A DNA stretch of 64,000 nucleotides, taken from assembly GCA_023442085.1 (NCBI GenBank), contig JAEZMT010000340.1:1-64000 (forward strand). Direction: 5' to 3'. Made by a program: the position numbers and the translations under genes. The first letter of the stretch is position 1. The number at the start of each line of letters is the position of its first letter. Origin of the DNA: Pseudomonadota bacterium (lineage in GTDB: Bacteria > Pseudomonadota > Alphaproteobacteria > Rhizobiales > Xanthobacteraceae). The notes under the pieces were generated by a model. The model did not search any database, had not been told where the DNA came from, and saw nothing but the letters and a program-made list of their open reading frames with translations. Of the stretch, positions 55,659 to 64,000 are shown one piece after another.

Positions 55659-58098
55659 AAAGCAGGTGGGCGTGCGCCTCGCGGTCATCGATGGCGGCAA
55701 GGTGAAGGCGGAGCTGCGCTCCGTGGGGCAGGAAGGCGCCGCCGCCATGGAAAAGATCCGGGCGGCGACCGGCCCGGCCTCGACGGGGCTGGTGGCGCTG
55801 AACGCGGCGGCGCAAGGCGTTGGCGAACAGGTGAGTGGGTTCGCCGACCAGGCGGGAGTGCTTGGGCGGGTGCTGGCCTCGCTGGGTCCTGTCGGGGCGG
55901 CGGCTGCGGTAGGGCTTGCGGTGCTGACGGCCGGCCTCAGCAAGGGGCTCGCCGACTATGCCGAAGCCGAGAAGATCACGTTGCGCCTCAATGCGGTGCT
56001 GGAGGCGACGGGCTATGCGGCGGGGTTGACCGGCGACCAGCTCGACCAGTTCGCGGACGGCATGGAAGCCGCGACCATGGCGACGGCCGAGCAGGTCAAG
56101 ACGGCGGCGGCGGTGCTTGCCACCTTCAAGTCCATCTCCGGCGACACCTTTACCCGCACGCTTTCTCTGGCGCAGGATCTCGCCGCCACCTTCGGCAGCG
56201 ACCTGTCCGCCTCGGCGGTGCAGCTGGGCAAGGCCCTCGAAGACCCGATCAACGGCATCTCCGCCCTTGCCCGCGTGGGCGTCACCTTCTCGGCCTCGCA
56301 GAAGGACGTGATCAAGGGGCTGGTGGAGACCGGGCAGAAGGCCGAGGCGCAGAAACTGATCCTCGACGTGCTGGCGCAGCAGGTGGGCGGCGCGGGCGAG
56401 GGCGAGGCCAAGAGCCTGTCGGGGGCCTTTAAACGTGCGGGCGATGCCCTCGGAAATTTCCTGGAAGAGCTTGCGACCCTGACCGGTGTCGCCCCCGCAG
56501 CGCAAGCATATCTTGATCGGCTTGCTGATCAGCTAAACCGTGTCACCGTGAATGCGCTCGGCGCCGGCAGCGCCGGCGTTCAGGCCGCCGTGGCCGCGAA
56601 GGAACTGGCCTCCGCGCAGAAGGAGCTGGCGCAGGCACAGGAGCTGGCGAACGCGACGGGGCTGAAGGAGGACTTCGCCGCCGTCGCCGCGTGGGAGAAG
56701 CGCGTCGAGGATCTGAAGGCCAAGGTGGAGGCCATCTCCGCCGCCGCCAAGCAGGCCGACGACAAGGTGGATGCCGCCGCCGCCGGCCGCGCCAAGGCGC
56801 AGTCCGATCAGGCGACCGAGACGGCCCTCGCCCAGCTTGCCGAGCTGAACAAGGAAATCGCCAAGCTGGCGACGCCCGAGGAGAAGATCCGCGAGCTGCG
56901 CGACAATCTCGGCGAGATCGTCAAGCGCATGAACGCCCTCAAGGATCAGGGGGGTGACCCGGCGGCCATCGACAAGACGATCGCGGCCGCGACGGAATAC
57001 ACGCGCCGCGCCGTGGCGGAGATCGAGAAGCCGGGCCTCGATGCCGCGAACAAGGCCTCCGAACAGACGCGCGACCTGATCGCCGACCTCACCACTTCGC
57101 TCAACCTGTTCGGTCAGGGGCGCGAGGAGTTCATCCGCAAATATGTGGAGCGGGTCGGAGACGGGGCGTCGGACGCCGAGATCAAGCGCATCAAGGATCT
57201 TGCGGGCGCCCTCTACGACAAGCAGGCGGCCGAGAAGGCGGCGAAGGAGGCGGCGCAGGACCACGACCAGGTCATGGAGGACGGCAAGCGCGTGCTGGAG
57301 GAGGTGCGCAGCGCGGCCGAGAAGTATGCCGCGCGGCTTGCCGAGCTGGATGGCCTGCTCAAGGCCGGCGCGATTTCGCAGGAGACCTATGCCAAGGCGG
57401 TCGAGAAGGCCCGCCGCGAGATGGAGGATCACGCCAAGGATGGCATTTCCGGCATCCGCCGCGCCCTGCGCAAATATGCCGAGGAGGCGAACGATTCCGC
57501 CAAGCAGATCGATGAGGCGATCACGGGCGCCTTCAAGTCGGCCGAGGACGCGCTGGTGGAGTTCGTCACCACCGGCAAGCTCAACGTCTCCGATCTGGTC
57601 AATTCCATCATCGCCGACCTTGCCCGCCTCGCCATTCGGCAGGGCATCACCGGGCCGCTGTCGAGCGCGCTGGGCAGCATGTTTGGCGGCACCTTCCACA
57701 CCGGCGGCCGCGTGGGCGAATCGCGCTCCGAGGGGCGCGAGCTGCCTGCGGCCCTCTGGAGCATGGCACCCCGCGCCCACACCGGCGCCCGCCTGCTGGC
57801 GCCGGGCGAGGTGCCCATCGTCGCGCAGCTGGGCGAACGGGTGCTGAACCGGCAGGAGACGCAGGATTACGAGGCCGGCCGCATGGGTCTGATCGCGTCG
57901 CGGGCGGAGAAGGTTTCCGAGCGGCTGTCCGTGGTGGTGAACGTGAACGGCGCCGCCGGCAACGGCGAGGTGGTGGCGCTGGTGCAGGAGGGCATCTCGC
58001 AGGCGCTGGAGAAGTACGACCGCACCCGCGCGCGGGAGACGGCCGTGGAAGCGGTGAACGCCCATCGCAGCCGCACGCCCATCGGCCGGCTGCGCTGA
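55651..58098 (+). CDS. Tail tape measure protein
   Basis: An 815-residue protein, one of the longest in the prophage. Hydrophobic segments near the N-terminus (AAAVGLAVLTAGLSKGLADY) are followed by long Ala/Lys/Glu-rich helices with coiled-coil character (ELASAQKELAQAQELANATG, AAEKAAKEAAQDHDQVMEDG), and the C-terminal block SSALGSMFGGTFHTGGRVGE...GEVPIVAQLGERVLNRQET is the conserved end of many tape measures. It sets tail length and helps DNA ejection. Confidence 0.93.
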   Translation: MAEKQVGVRLAVIDGGKVKAELRSVGQEGAAAMEKIRAATGPASTGLVALNAAAQGVGEQVSGFADQAGVLGRVLASLGPVGAAAAVGLAVLTAGLSKGLADYAEAEKITLRLNAVLEATGYAAGLTGDQLDQFADGMEAATMATAEQVKTAAAVLATFKSISGDTFTRTLSLAQDLAATFGSDLSASAVQLGKALEDPINGISALARVGVTFSASQKDVIKGLVETGQKAEAQKLILDVLAQQVGGAGEGEAKSLSGAFKRAGDALGNFLEELATLTGVAPAAQAYLDRLADQLNRVTVNALGAGSAGVQAAVAAKELASAQKELAQAQELANATGLKEDFAAVAAWEKRVEDLKAKVEAISAAAKQADDKVDAAAAGRAKAQSDQATETALAQLAELNKEIAKLATPEEKIRELRDNLGEIVKRMNALKDQGGDPAAIDKTIAAATEYTRRAVAEIEKPGLDAANKASEQTRDLIADLTTSLNLFGQGREEFIRKYVERVGDGASDAEIKRIKDLAGALYDKQAAEKAAKEAAQDHDQVMEDGKRVLEEVRSAAEKYAARLAELDGLLKAGAISQETYAKAVEKARREMEDHAKDGISGIRRALRKYAEEANDSAKQIDEAITGAFKSAEDALVEFVTTGKLNVSDLVNSIIADLARLAIRQGITGPLSSALGSMFGGTFHTGGRVGESRSEGRELPAALWSMAPRAHTGARLLAPGEVPIVAQLGERVLNRQETQDYEAGRMGLIASRAEKVSERLSVVVNVNGAAGNGEVVALVQEGISQALEKYDRTRARETAVEAVNAHRSRTPIGRLR

Positions 58099-58109
58099 CG
58101 GGGGCTGCG

Positions 58110-58760
58110 ATGGCGATCACCTATCCCCTCCCCTTCCCGTCTGGCGCCGGCTTTCTCGAAGGAGAGTTCTCCCTCGGCGAGGTGCAGGCGGTGAACACCC
58201 TGCGCTCCGGCGCCGTGCAGGCCATGGAGCTGGGCGACAGCCTGTGGTCCGGCCGCTTCGTCACCAGCCTATGCGATGCCCGCCAGCGGGGCCGCTGGCA
58301 GGCGTGGAAAGGGGCGCTCAACGGGAGCATCGGCACCTTCCTCGCCTACGACCCGGACAAGCAGTATCCCCTCGCCTATGGGGCCGGCGTGCTGGCCCTG
58401 ACCCGCTTCGGCGGCGGGGCCTTCGACGGCAACGCCACGCTCGCCGCCTGGACCGCCACCACCCTGCAGATCACCGGCCTGCCCGCGAGCTACCAGGCGG
58501 CGGACGGGGACATGGTGTCCTTCCCGTGGAACGGCGGGAAGGCGCTGCACATGATCGTGGGCGACACGGCGGCCTCCGCCGGCGGCGTGCTGGACGTGAC
58601 CGTGGTGCCGCCGGTGCGGACCTCGCCCGCCCCGTCCGGCGGCGCGGCGGTCGCGCTGGTGAAGCCCAGCTGCCTCATGCGCTTGAGGCCGGGCAGCTTC
58701 TCGGCCCCCACGTCCCGCGCGCGGCGCTCGGTCTCCTTCGAGGGAGTGCAGGTGCCATGA
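58110..58760 (+). CDS. Putative distal/minor tail protein
   Basis: A 216-residue protein: TYPLPFPSGAGFLEGEFSLG, ALNGSIGTFLAYDPDKQYPL, LQITGLPASYQAADGDMVSF, KALHMIVGD. Beta-rich, with a C-terminal basic segment KPSCLMRLRPGSFSAPTSRA. The location directly after the tape measure is that of distal tail proteins in siphoviruses. No catalytic motif. The stop overlaps the next ATG. Confidence 0.75.
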   Translation: MAITYPLPFPSGAGFLEGEFSLGEVQAVNTLRSGAVQAMELGDSLWSGRFVTSLCDARQRGRWQAWKGALNGSIGTFLAYDPDKQYPLAYGAGVLALTRFGGGAFDGNATLAAWTATTLQITGLPASYQAADGDMVSFPWNGGKALHMIVGDTAASAGGVLDVTVVPPVRTSPAPSGGAAVALVKPSCLMRLRPGSFSAPTSRARRSVSFEGVQVP

Positions 58761-59350
58761 GGGCGTTCAACAGCAGCACCCTCGCGCTGCTCGCCTCCGG
58801 CCGGGCGGCGTCGCGCGGCCTTGTGCTGTTCGATTTTCCGAGTGGGCTTTACGGCTTCTGGGATGGCATCGGCAGCCTCACGGTGTCGGGCGTGACCTAT
58901 GCGGGCTCTGGCGGCCTCATCCGGGCCGATGCCCTCAGCCTCGCCGGCTCGCTCGCCAGCGCCACCATGACCCTGACGCTGTCCTCCATGCCCGACACGG
59001 TGCTGACCCCCGGCGTGCTGGCGACCATCGAGAGCGAGCAATACCACCAGCGGCCCGTCACCCTGAGCCGGGCCTATTTCAATCCGGCCACGCGGGCGCT
59101 GCTCTCGGTGGAGCGCGTGCTGCGCGGCTATGTGGACCAGATGCGCCACGCCGAGAAGCCCGGCGGCGAGGCGACCCTGAGCTGCCTCATCGAGACGCGG
59201 GCGCGGGACGTGACGCGGCGCGGCTACCGGGTGCGCTCGGATGCCGACCAGAAACAGCTTGCGGCGGCGGACGGGAGCCTGCGCCACGCGGCCACGGCGC
59301 CGAACGACGACTTCTATTGGGGCCGCCTGCCCGGACAGGTGAAGAAATGA
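58757..59350 (+). CDS. Minor tail protein (hub-associated, gpL-like position)
   Basis: A 197-residue protein: LVLFDFPSGLYGFWDGIGSL, TLTLSSMPDTVLTPGVLATI, ESEQYHQRPVTLSRAYFNPA, LLSVERVLRGYVDQMRHAEK and the ending PNDDFYWGRLPGQ. This matches tail proteins encoded just before the cell-wall peptidase gene in lambda-like and GTA-like tails. ATG at 58757 overlaps the previous stop by 4 bp; the end overlaps the next start. Confidence 0.78.
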   Translation: MRAFNSSTLALLASGRAASRGLVLFDFPSGLYGFWDGIGSLTVSGVTYAGSGGLIRADALSLAGSLASATMTLTLSSMPDTVLTPGVLATIESEQYHQRPVTLSRAYFNPATRALLSVERVLRGYVDQMRHAEKPGGEATLSCLIETRARDVTRRGYRVRSDADQKQLAAADGSLRHAATAPNDDFYWGRLPGQVKK

Positions 59351-59751
59351 GATTTGCAGATTGGGAGGCGCGCCTCGCCGCCGTGCTCGCCGCCTATCAG
59401 GCGGCGGGCTTCGCCTGGGGCGTGCGCGACTGTTTCCGCCTGCCACAGGACGTAGCGCGGGCCGTCACCGGCCGGGCCATCTGGCCCGAGGTGCGGCCCT
59501 ATCACAGCGCGCGCGGCGCCCTGCAGCGCCTCAGCCGCCACGGCTTTCGCGGCGTGGGCGACGCCTTCGCCGATGTGCTCGAAGAAATCCCGCCCGCCTT
59601 CGCGCTGCGCGGCGACGTGGGCGTGGTGATCGAGGACGGGGCGGAGGCGGGCGTGGTGGTGCTCGGCGCGGATCTCGCCGGCATGGCCCCCGACACCGGG
59701 CTGACCATTCTCCCCCGCGCCCGGCTGGCGCGCGCCTTCAGGATCGCCTGA
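59347..59751 (+). CDS. Tail peptidase-like protein (NlpC/P60 or DUF6950 type)
   Basis: A 134-residue protein. AYQAAGFAWGVRDCFRLPQD resembles the Cys motif of phage tail NlpC/P60-like peptidases (W-x-x-x-DC), with ALRGDVGVVIEDGAEAGVVV as the following strands; the catalytic His of true peptidases is not obvious, so it may be inactive. It lies exactly where lambda gpK is encoded, before the gpJ-like gene. Confidence 0.8.
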   Translation: MRFADWEARLAAVLAAYQAAGFAWGVRDCFRLPQDVARAVTGRAIWPEVRPYHSARGALQRLSRHGFRGVGDAFADVLEEIPPAFALRGDVGVVIEDGAEAGVVVLGADLAGMAPDTGLTILPRARLARAFRIA

Positions 59752-59752
59752 C

Positions 59753-62302
59753 ATGCCGTTCATTGCTCCGGCTCTCATCGCTGCGCTTGCGCTGCCCTCC
59801 GCGCTCGCGCCGTTCGCGACCGCTCTCATCAACGCCGGCATCGTCGTCGGGCTCTCCTACGTCGCCAAGGCGCTGCAGCCGGCGACCAAGGTCGAGACCG
59901 GCATCAAGACGAGCATCCAGCTCGGCGGCGACCAGCCGCGCGGCTGCGTCTTCGGGGAGTGCGGGACCGAGGGCCATTTCGTGTACGGCAACACCGCCAA
60001 CGAGAACAACAACCTGCTGCAGTTCGTCTTCGCCATCGGCGAGGGCGTGCATGACGACCTGACCCGCATCTGGGTCAACGGCAAGGCCCGCACCCTGACG
60101 CTGGTGGAGCAGACCACCTGGTACAAGAAATTCCGGGTGGGCGGCTTCGTGGCGAAGAACGGCACGCCTCTGCTTTATGTCTATTTCTACTTCGGCTTCG
60201 AGAACCAGCCGGCCTGTCCCGAGCTGGTGGAGTGGGCCAAGCCCTCCGGCCGCTGGACCTCCAACGACCGGATGGCCGGCATCTCCTATGTGGTGGTGTC
60301 CGCCTTCTACGGGGAACAGGCCTTCGACAGTGGCATTCCCCGCTTCCGCTTCGGCATCCGGGGCCGCCGGCTCTACGACTGGCGGAAGGATTCCACCAAC
60401 GGCGGCTCGGGCGCGCATCGCTGGAGCGACGCCACCACCTGGGAATACACCGAGAACCCCATCGTGCAGCTCTACAATTACCAGCGCGGCATCCAACTGG
60501 GCGGCGAGCTGGTGGTGGGCATGGGTGTGCCGCCGATCGATCTCGTGCTCGACCGCTACACCGCCGCCGCCAATGCCTGCGACGAGCCGGTCTCCACGGC
60601 CGAGGGGAGCGACGCCAACCGCTATCGCTGCAGCACCTATGTGTCGGCCGACGAGGAGCACGGCACCGTGATGGAGCGGCTGCTCGACAGCTGCATCGGC
60701 TCGCTCTACGAGCGCGTCGGCGCCTATGCCCCCATCGTCGGCGTGGCGCAGAGCGCGCTCTACACCTTCACCGACACCGACCTGATCACCGATTATCCGG
60801 TGAGCTTCGCCGCGAAGCTCGGGCGTGCGGATCTGGTCAACGAGATCCACGGACAGAGGGTGTCGCCGGCCGACCAGTTCGGCATGGTCTCCTATGCCAC
60901 CCGCACCGATGCGGCGGCGGTGGCGGCCGACACCGAGAAGCGCCCCATTCAGGTGGACTTCCCGCAGGTGACGGTGGATTCGCAGGCGCAGCGGCTCGCG
61001 CAGATCCAGCTCAACCTCGCGCGCCTGCAGGCGACGGCGACGCTCACCCTCGGCCTCTCCGCCATCGTGCTGGAGCCGGGTGACTGGGTGCGCTGGAATT
61101 CGGCGCGGCGGGGCGACCGCACCTTCATCATCCTCTCGCTGGTGGAGAACACCGACGAGACGGTGACGCTGAACCTGCGCGAGATCTCGGCGGCGGCGTT
61201 CGGCTGGGACTCGGGCGACGAACTGCCGGCGCCGGCCTCGGGCGGGCCGAGCGAGGGCGGCGGGCTGGCGGATGGCGTGACGGGGTTCTCGCTCTCCGAC
61301 CTCACCCTCAGCGGGGACGGCGGGGCGCTCACGCCCGCCGTGCGGGTGTTCTGGTCGCCCATCAGCGACCCGACCGTCACGGCGGTGCTGATCCAGTACC
61401 GAATCGCCGGCACCACCGATGTGCTCGCGGCGCGCGCCGAGGCGGTGGGCGCCGGCGAGCTGCTGGTATCGGCCGGGGTTGTGGCGAACACCGCCTATGA
61501 GTTTCAGGCGACCATCGAGACGGCGCCGCCCCGCGACACCGAATGGACGGCATGGGCAAGCATCACCACCGGGCAGCAGCTGGCCGGCGGGGTGGTGAAC
61601 GATTCCATCACGCCCGCGCAGATGACGGCCGCGACCCGCGACCTGGTGGTGACGCTGACGCAGACGGCGCTCACCTCCATGCGGGCCTCGCTGGCGCAGC
61701 TGGCGCTGATCGTGGCGGACGTGGACGCGGCAGGCGACCTCAACAAGCGCGAGCTGGCGCGGTCCCTCACCATCCAGCTGGGGGCGGCGGTCGCCAGCTT
61801 CAACGAACAGATCACCGTCGCCGTGGGGCCGGGCAGCGCGCTCGCGGCGCAGATCACCGATCTGCAGGCGCAGGTGGACGATATCGGCGCGACGCTCAAC
61901 GTAAGCTTCGTGGCGGACGTGGTGCCCTCCGGCGCCATTGCGGCCTTCCGCGTCAAGGCGACCGCCGAGGATGCCGAGGGCGGGATGCTGATCGTCGCCA
62001 AGTCCGGCGTGGGCGGCAACACCAGCGAGGTGTGGTTCGACGCGGACAAATTCCTGGTGACCGGGCCGGGCGCCACGGCGCGCCCGGTCTTTCTGGTGGA
62101 CACCACCGGCGGAACGCCCCGCATCGTGCTCGCCGGCGACGTGATCGCGGACGGGACGATCACGGCGCCCCAGCTCGACGTGGCAACGCTCTCCGCCATC
62201 GTCGCCAACCTCGGCGAGGTGATCGCCGGCGTGCTTCGGAACAGCGCCAACACCTTTCGGGTGGATGCCACCAGCGGCTATCTGCTCATCAGCAGCAGCT
62301 GA
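59753..62302 (+). CDS. Tail tip/host specificity protein (gpJ-like)
   Basis: An 849-residue tail-tip protein. An N-terminal hydrophobic stretch (APALIAALALPSALAPFATA) is followed by hub domains (TSIQLGGDQPRGCVFGECGT, RLYDWRKDSTNGGSGAHRW, TWEYTENPIVQLYNYQRGI). The middle has a fibronectin-III-like module (VRVFWSPISDPTVTAVLIQY), and the C-terminal third is a coiled-coil-like region (LAQLALIVADVDAAGDLNKR) ending in a beta-rich tip. It contacts the host receptor and initiates ejection. Confidence 0.9.
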   Translation: MPFIAPALIAALALPSALAPFATALINAGIVVGLSYVAKALQPATKVETGIKTSIQLGGDQPRGCVFGECGTEGHFVYGNTANENNNLLQFVFAIGEGVHDDLTRIWVNGKARTLTLVEQTTWYKKFRVGGFVAKNGTPLLYVYFYFGFENQPACPELVEWAKPSGRWTSNDRMAGISYVVVSAFYGEQAFDSGIPRFRFGIRGRRLYDWRKDSTNGGSGAHRWSDATTWEYTENPIVQLYNYQRGIQLGGELVVGMGVPPIDLVLDRYTAAANACDEPVSTAEGSDANRYRCSTYVSADEEHGTVMERLLDSCIGSLYERVGAYAPIVGVAQSALYTFTDTDLITDYPVSFAAKLGRADLVNEIHGQRVSPADQFGMVSYATRTDAAAVAADTEKRPIQVDFPQVTVDSQAQRLAQIQLNLARLQATATLTLGLSAIVLEPGDWVRWNSARRGDRTFIILSLVENTDETVTLNLREISAAAFGWDSGDELPAPASGGPSEGGGLADGVTGFSLSDLTLSGDGGALTPAVRVFWSPISDPTVTAVLIQYRIAGTTDVLAARAEAVGAGELLVSAGVVANTAYEFQATIETAPPRDTEWTAWASITTGQQLAGGVVNDSITPAQMTAATRDLVVTLTQTALTSMRASLAQLALIVADVDAAGDLNKRELARSLTIQLGAAVASFNEQITVAVGPGSALAAQITDLQAQVDDIGATLNVSFVADVVPSGAIAAFRVKATAEDAEGGMLIVAKSGVGGNTSEVWFDADKFLVTGPGATARPVFLVDTTGGTPRIVLAGDVIADGTITAPQLDVATLSAIVANLGEVIAGVLRNSANTFRVDATSGYLLISSS

Positions 62303-62304
62303 CG

Positions 62305-64000
62305 ATGGCAACACCCCGCGTCATCCTCGGAAATTTCGAGGGTGTCCCACGGCTGCGGGTCTCGAAGCCCGGCTTCGACGTGACGGACCCGACCCTCGGC
62401 GGCGAACAGCTGGTGTTCGATTCGGCGCGGCCCGAGATCCTGTCCGTGCTCGCCGCCAGCTGGCAGCTCTCCGGAACGGTGTCGGTCGAAACATGGTCGG
62501 GGGATGGCGTCACCTTCACGCGGCGCTACCGCACGGTGACGTTCGCCACCCTGCCGTGGGAGCCCATCTGCATCGGCTGGGCGCGGCAGATCAATATCTC
62601 CGGACAGGTCACCTACACCCAGACGCCCAGCTGTTCCTACACCGACCGCTGCACCTTCACGGTAGGCTCCAGCAGCGGCGTCGATACCGCCTACATCATC
62701 TTCGCCAACCCGCTGGCGCAGGCGGACAGCCGCGAGGCGGACAACGGCGGCAGCTACAATTTGCTTGCCGGCATCCACCCGTCGCGGGGGGCCGGCCTGT
62801 TCGTGGCCCGGCGCGGGGCGGACGTTCTGTCCTGCCCCGACCGTGACCTGCGGCTGACCATCGAGCGCCCGTCCTTCCAGATCGCCGAGGCGGGCGCGGT
62901 GTGGCGCGCCTCGGGCGCCGTCACCGTGAACCTCGCCGGCAGCTACCCGGACTTCCCGCCCGTCATCATCCTGGCCAGCGAGGACCGGGGCTCGGCGCCC
63001 TCCGTCTCGGCGGGGCCGACCGTCGCCTGGGTCGATGCCAGCACCATTCAGATCACGATCACCAGCTCGAACGCGCAGGCGATCCAGTACATCATCCCGG
63101 CCTATGATCCGGCCTATGTGCATGGTCCGGATACGATCTCGACACCGCGCGTGCTGATGGACCAGACGGTGGGCCTCGCCATCAGCCAGCGCAACGTCGA
63201 TGTGCGCTTCGCCAGCGAGAGCCAGCTGCTGTTCCGCGCCACCCGGCCCATGCTCAACGTGGCGGAGCGGAAGGCGGTCAACAACGCCGGCACCGCCGTC
63301 ATCAGCAAAACGGCGCTCGACACGAAGACGGTCGGGCCGCCCATCGCCTTCTTCGGCGCCTACCGGCTCGGCCGCTGGTGGAGCGCGGCGGGCGGCATCG
63401 ACATGCAGAACGCCGCGCTGGGGGCGCCCTCCAGCCTGCCGTCGCCCGGCGCCATCAATTACGAGATGTTCGCGACCATCAACCAGGAGAAGAAACTCCG
63501 GGCGGCGTGGGTGGCGGGCAATTCGACGCCGAACCTGCGGGCCGCCGTGGTGGATCATTCCGCGACCCTGCTGGATGACAGCGCGCTCTACAGCGGCCCG
63601 GCCCTCGCGGCCGAGAGCCTCTATGACGACTTCTCCGGCGCGACGGCTGGATCTGCGCCGCCGGGCTGGACGCGGCGGTTTCAGGCGGCGAGCGGCATGG
63701 CCGTGGTGACCAATGCCGTCGCCTCTGCTCTGACGGGCAAGGCGATCCGCGTCACCGGCGGCTTCGGCGCGCCGGCGGCGAGCACCTATGCGGAGATCAG
63801 CTTCGACGCGCCGGGCAGCGCGGTGACGGACTGCGATATCCTCGCCGGGGTTCGGATGGTCAACGGGCCGATCGTCTTCCCGATGGAGATCATGTTCCGC
63901 CGCTCGGCCTCGGCCACGCACCAGGCGGCGGGGCTGGTCTGCGACGTATCGGGTGGCGTCGCCTCCGGACAGCGCATGTGGTTCGGCCCCACCTATGACG
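62305..64000 (+). CDS. Large tail fibre/receptor-type protein (partial, cut by window end)
   Basis: The frame opens with ATG at 62305, 2 bp after the gpJ-like stop, and remains open to the window edge (565 codons). The product starts MATPRVILGNFEGVPRLRVS and has repeated beta-strand segments (LAGSYPDFPPVIILASEDRG, WVDASTIQITITSSNAQAIQ) and an INYEMFATINQEK region, suggesting a fibre or decoration module with carbohydrate- or receptor-binding domains. Later segments (YDDFSGATAGSAPPGW) resemble a jelly-roll. The identity is inferred from position and composition. Confidence 0.75.
   Translation, partial: MATPRVILGNFEGVPRLRVSKPGFDVTDPTLGGEQLVFDSARPEILSVLAASWQLSGTVSVETWSGDGVTFTRRYRTVTFATLPWEPICIGWARQINISGQVTYTQTPSCSYTDRCTFTVGSSSGVDTAYIIFANPLAQADSREADNGGSYNLLAGIHPSRGAGLFVARRGADVLSCPDRDLRLTIERPSFQIAEAGAVWRASGAVTVNLAGSYPDFPPVIILASEDRGSAPSVSAGPTVAWVDASTIQITITSSNAQAIQYIIPAYDPAYVHGPDTISTPRVLMDQTVGLAISQRNVDVRFASESQLLFRATRPMLNVAERKAVNNAGTAVISKTALDTKTVGPPIAFFGAYRLGRWWSAAGGIDMQNAALGAPSSLPSPGAINYEMFATINQEKKLRAAWVAGNSTPNLRAAVVDHSATLLDDSALYSGPALAAESLYDDFSGATAGSAPPGWTRRFQAASGMAVVTNAVASALTGKAIRVTGGFGAPAASTYAEISFDAPGSAVTDCDILAGVRMVNGPIVFPMEIMFRRSASATHQAAGLVCDVSGGVASGQRMWFGPTYD

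Larger units (their letters stand above)
29664..64000. mobile_element. Siphovirus-type prophage (right end outside window)
   Basis: A complete set of phage modules in phage order: integrase, excisionase-like protein, early replication genes, S24 repressor and Cro-like gene with shared operators, primase-helicase, GpA-family terminase, lambda-type portal, HK97-type protease fused to capsid, head-tail joining genes, tail tube, frameshifted chaperone, tape measure and tail-tip protein. All genes seen are intact, so it may be functional. Lysis genes and the right att site are expected beyond 64000. Confidence 0.95.

Noticed and set aside
59738..62314. 858-codon minus-strand frame
   Set aside because: Antisense to the gpJ-like gene; shadow composition and no start signals.
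62278..63921. 547-codon minus-strand frame at the right edge
   Set aside because: The plus strand holds the open, beta-rich fibre-like frame from 62305 to the edge with 2-bp spacing to the preceding gene; the minus frame has shadow composition.

Overview
The window looks like the chromosome of a GC-rich alphaproteobacterium, most likely order Hyphomicrobiales (rhizobial or Xanthobacter-like). This is judged from strong G/C third-position codon use, the small SFPASDPPS-repeat protein, a Tad/Flp pilin with a CpaA-type peptidase, and the style of the phage genes. No 16S or other species marker is present, so genus is a guess.

Layout. (1) 1-7410 is ordinary chromosome: an SFPASDPPS-repeat protein, pirin, Flp pilin plus prepilin peptidase, an M17 aminopeptidase with an NlpC/P60 hydrolase, a membrane diguanylate cyclase, a YggS-type PLP protein and tRNA-Glu(CTC). 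(2) 7411-29663 is a genomic island of about 22 kb integrated in the 3' end of that tRNA. The last 46 bp of the tRNA (7365-7410) are repeated exactly at 29618-29663, beside the island's tyrosine integrase. (3) From 29664 to the right edge lies a siphovirus-type prophage whose own, different integrase starts just beyond the same 46-bp repeat. The two elements therefore appear to sit in tandem at one tRNA site.

The island is mostly defence-like. It carries a six-gene block (Vsr nickase, m5C methyltransferase, GHKL ATPase, Z1 ATPase, PD-(D/E)XK nuclease, AIPR protein) with overlapping start and stop codons, a Doc/AbrB toxin-antitoxin pair, a PGN_0703-like nuclease, a protein with HUH and YxxK motifs, two related small proteins of unknown function, an AlpA-like regulator, a beta-CASP-like metallo-hydrolase directly abutting a PD-(D/E)XK protein, a WYL regulator and an XRE regulator.

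The prophage has a leftward early operon of 15 tightly packed genes, including integrase, excisionase-like protein, SSB, ASCH, a sliding clamp, an AAA+ ATPase, a GapR/Rmf-like fusion and an HD phosphohydrolase. Its immunity region has an S24 repressor, a Cro-like protein, four related operators and a superinfection-immunity protein. A rightward region follows: CII-like protein, MT-A70 and C5 methyltransferases, primase-helicase, an iteron-rich candidate origin, terminase, portal, a protease-capsid fusion, head-tail and tail genes, tape measure and tail tip. The last gene is cut by the window end; no lysis genes are seen, so they should lie further right.

The observations I would follow first are the tandem tRNA occupation, the six-gene defence block, the metallo-hydrolase/nuclease pair, the HUH-like protein, the iteron region at 44.67-44.99 kb, the -1 frameshift site in the tail chaperone gene, the dual-frame methyltransferase locus, and the phage-borne clamp coupled to an AAA+ ATPase.
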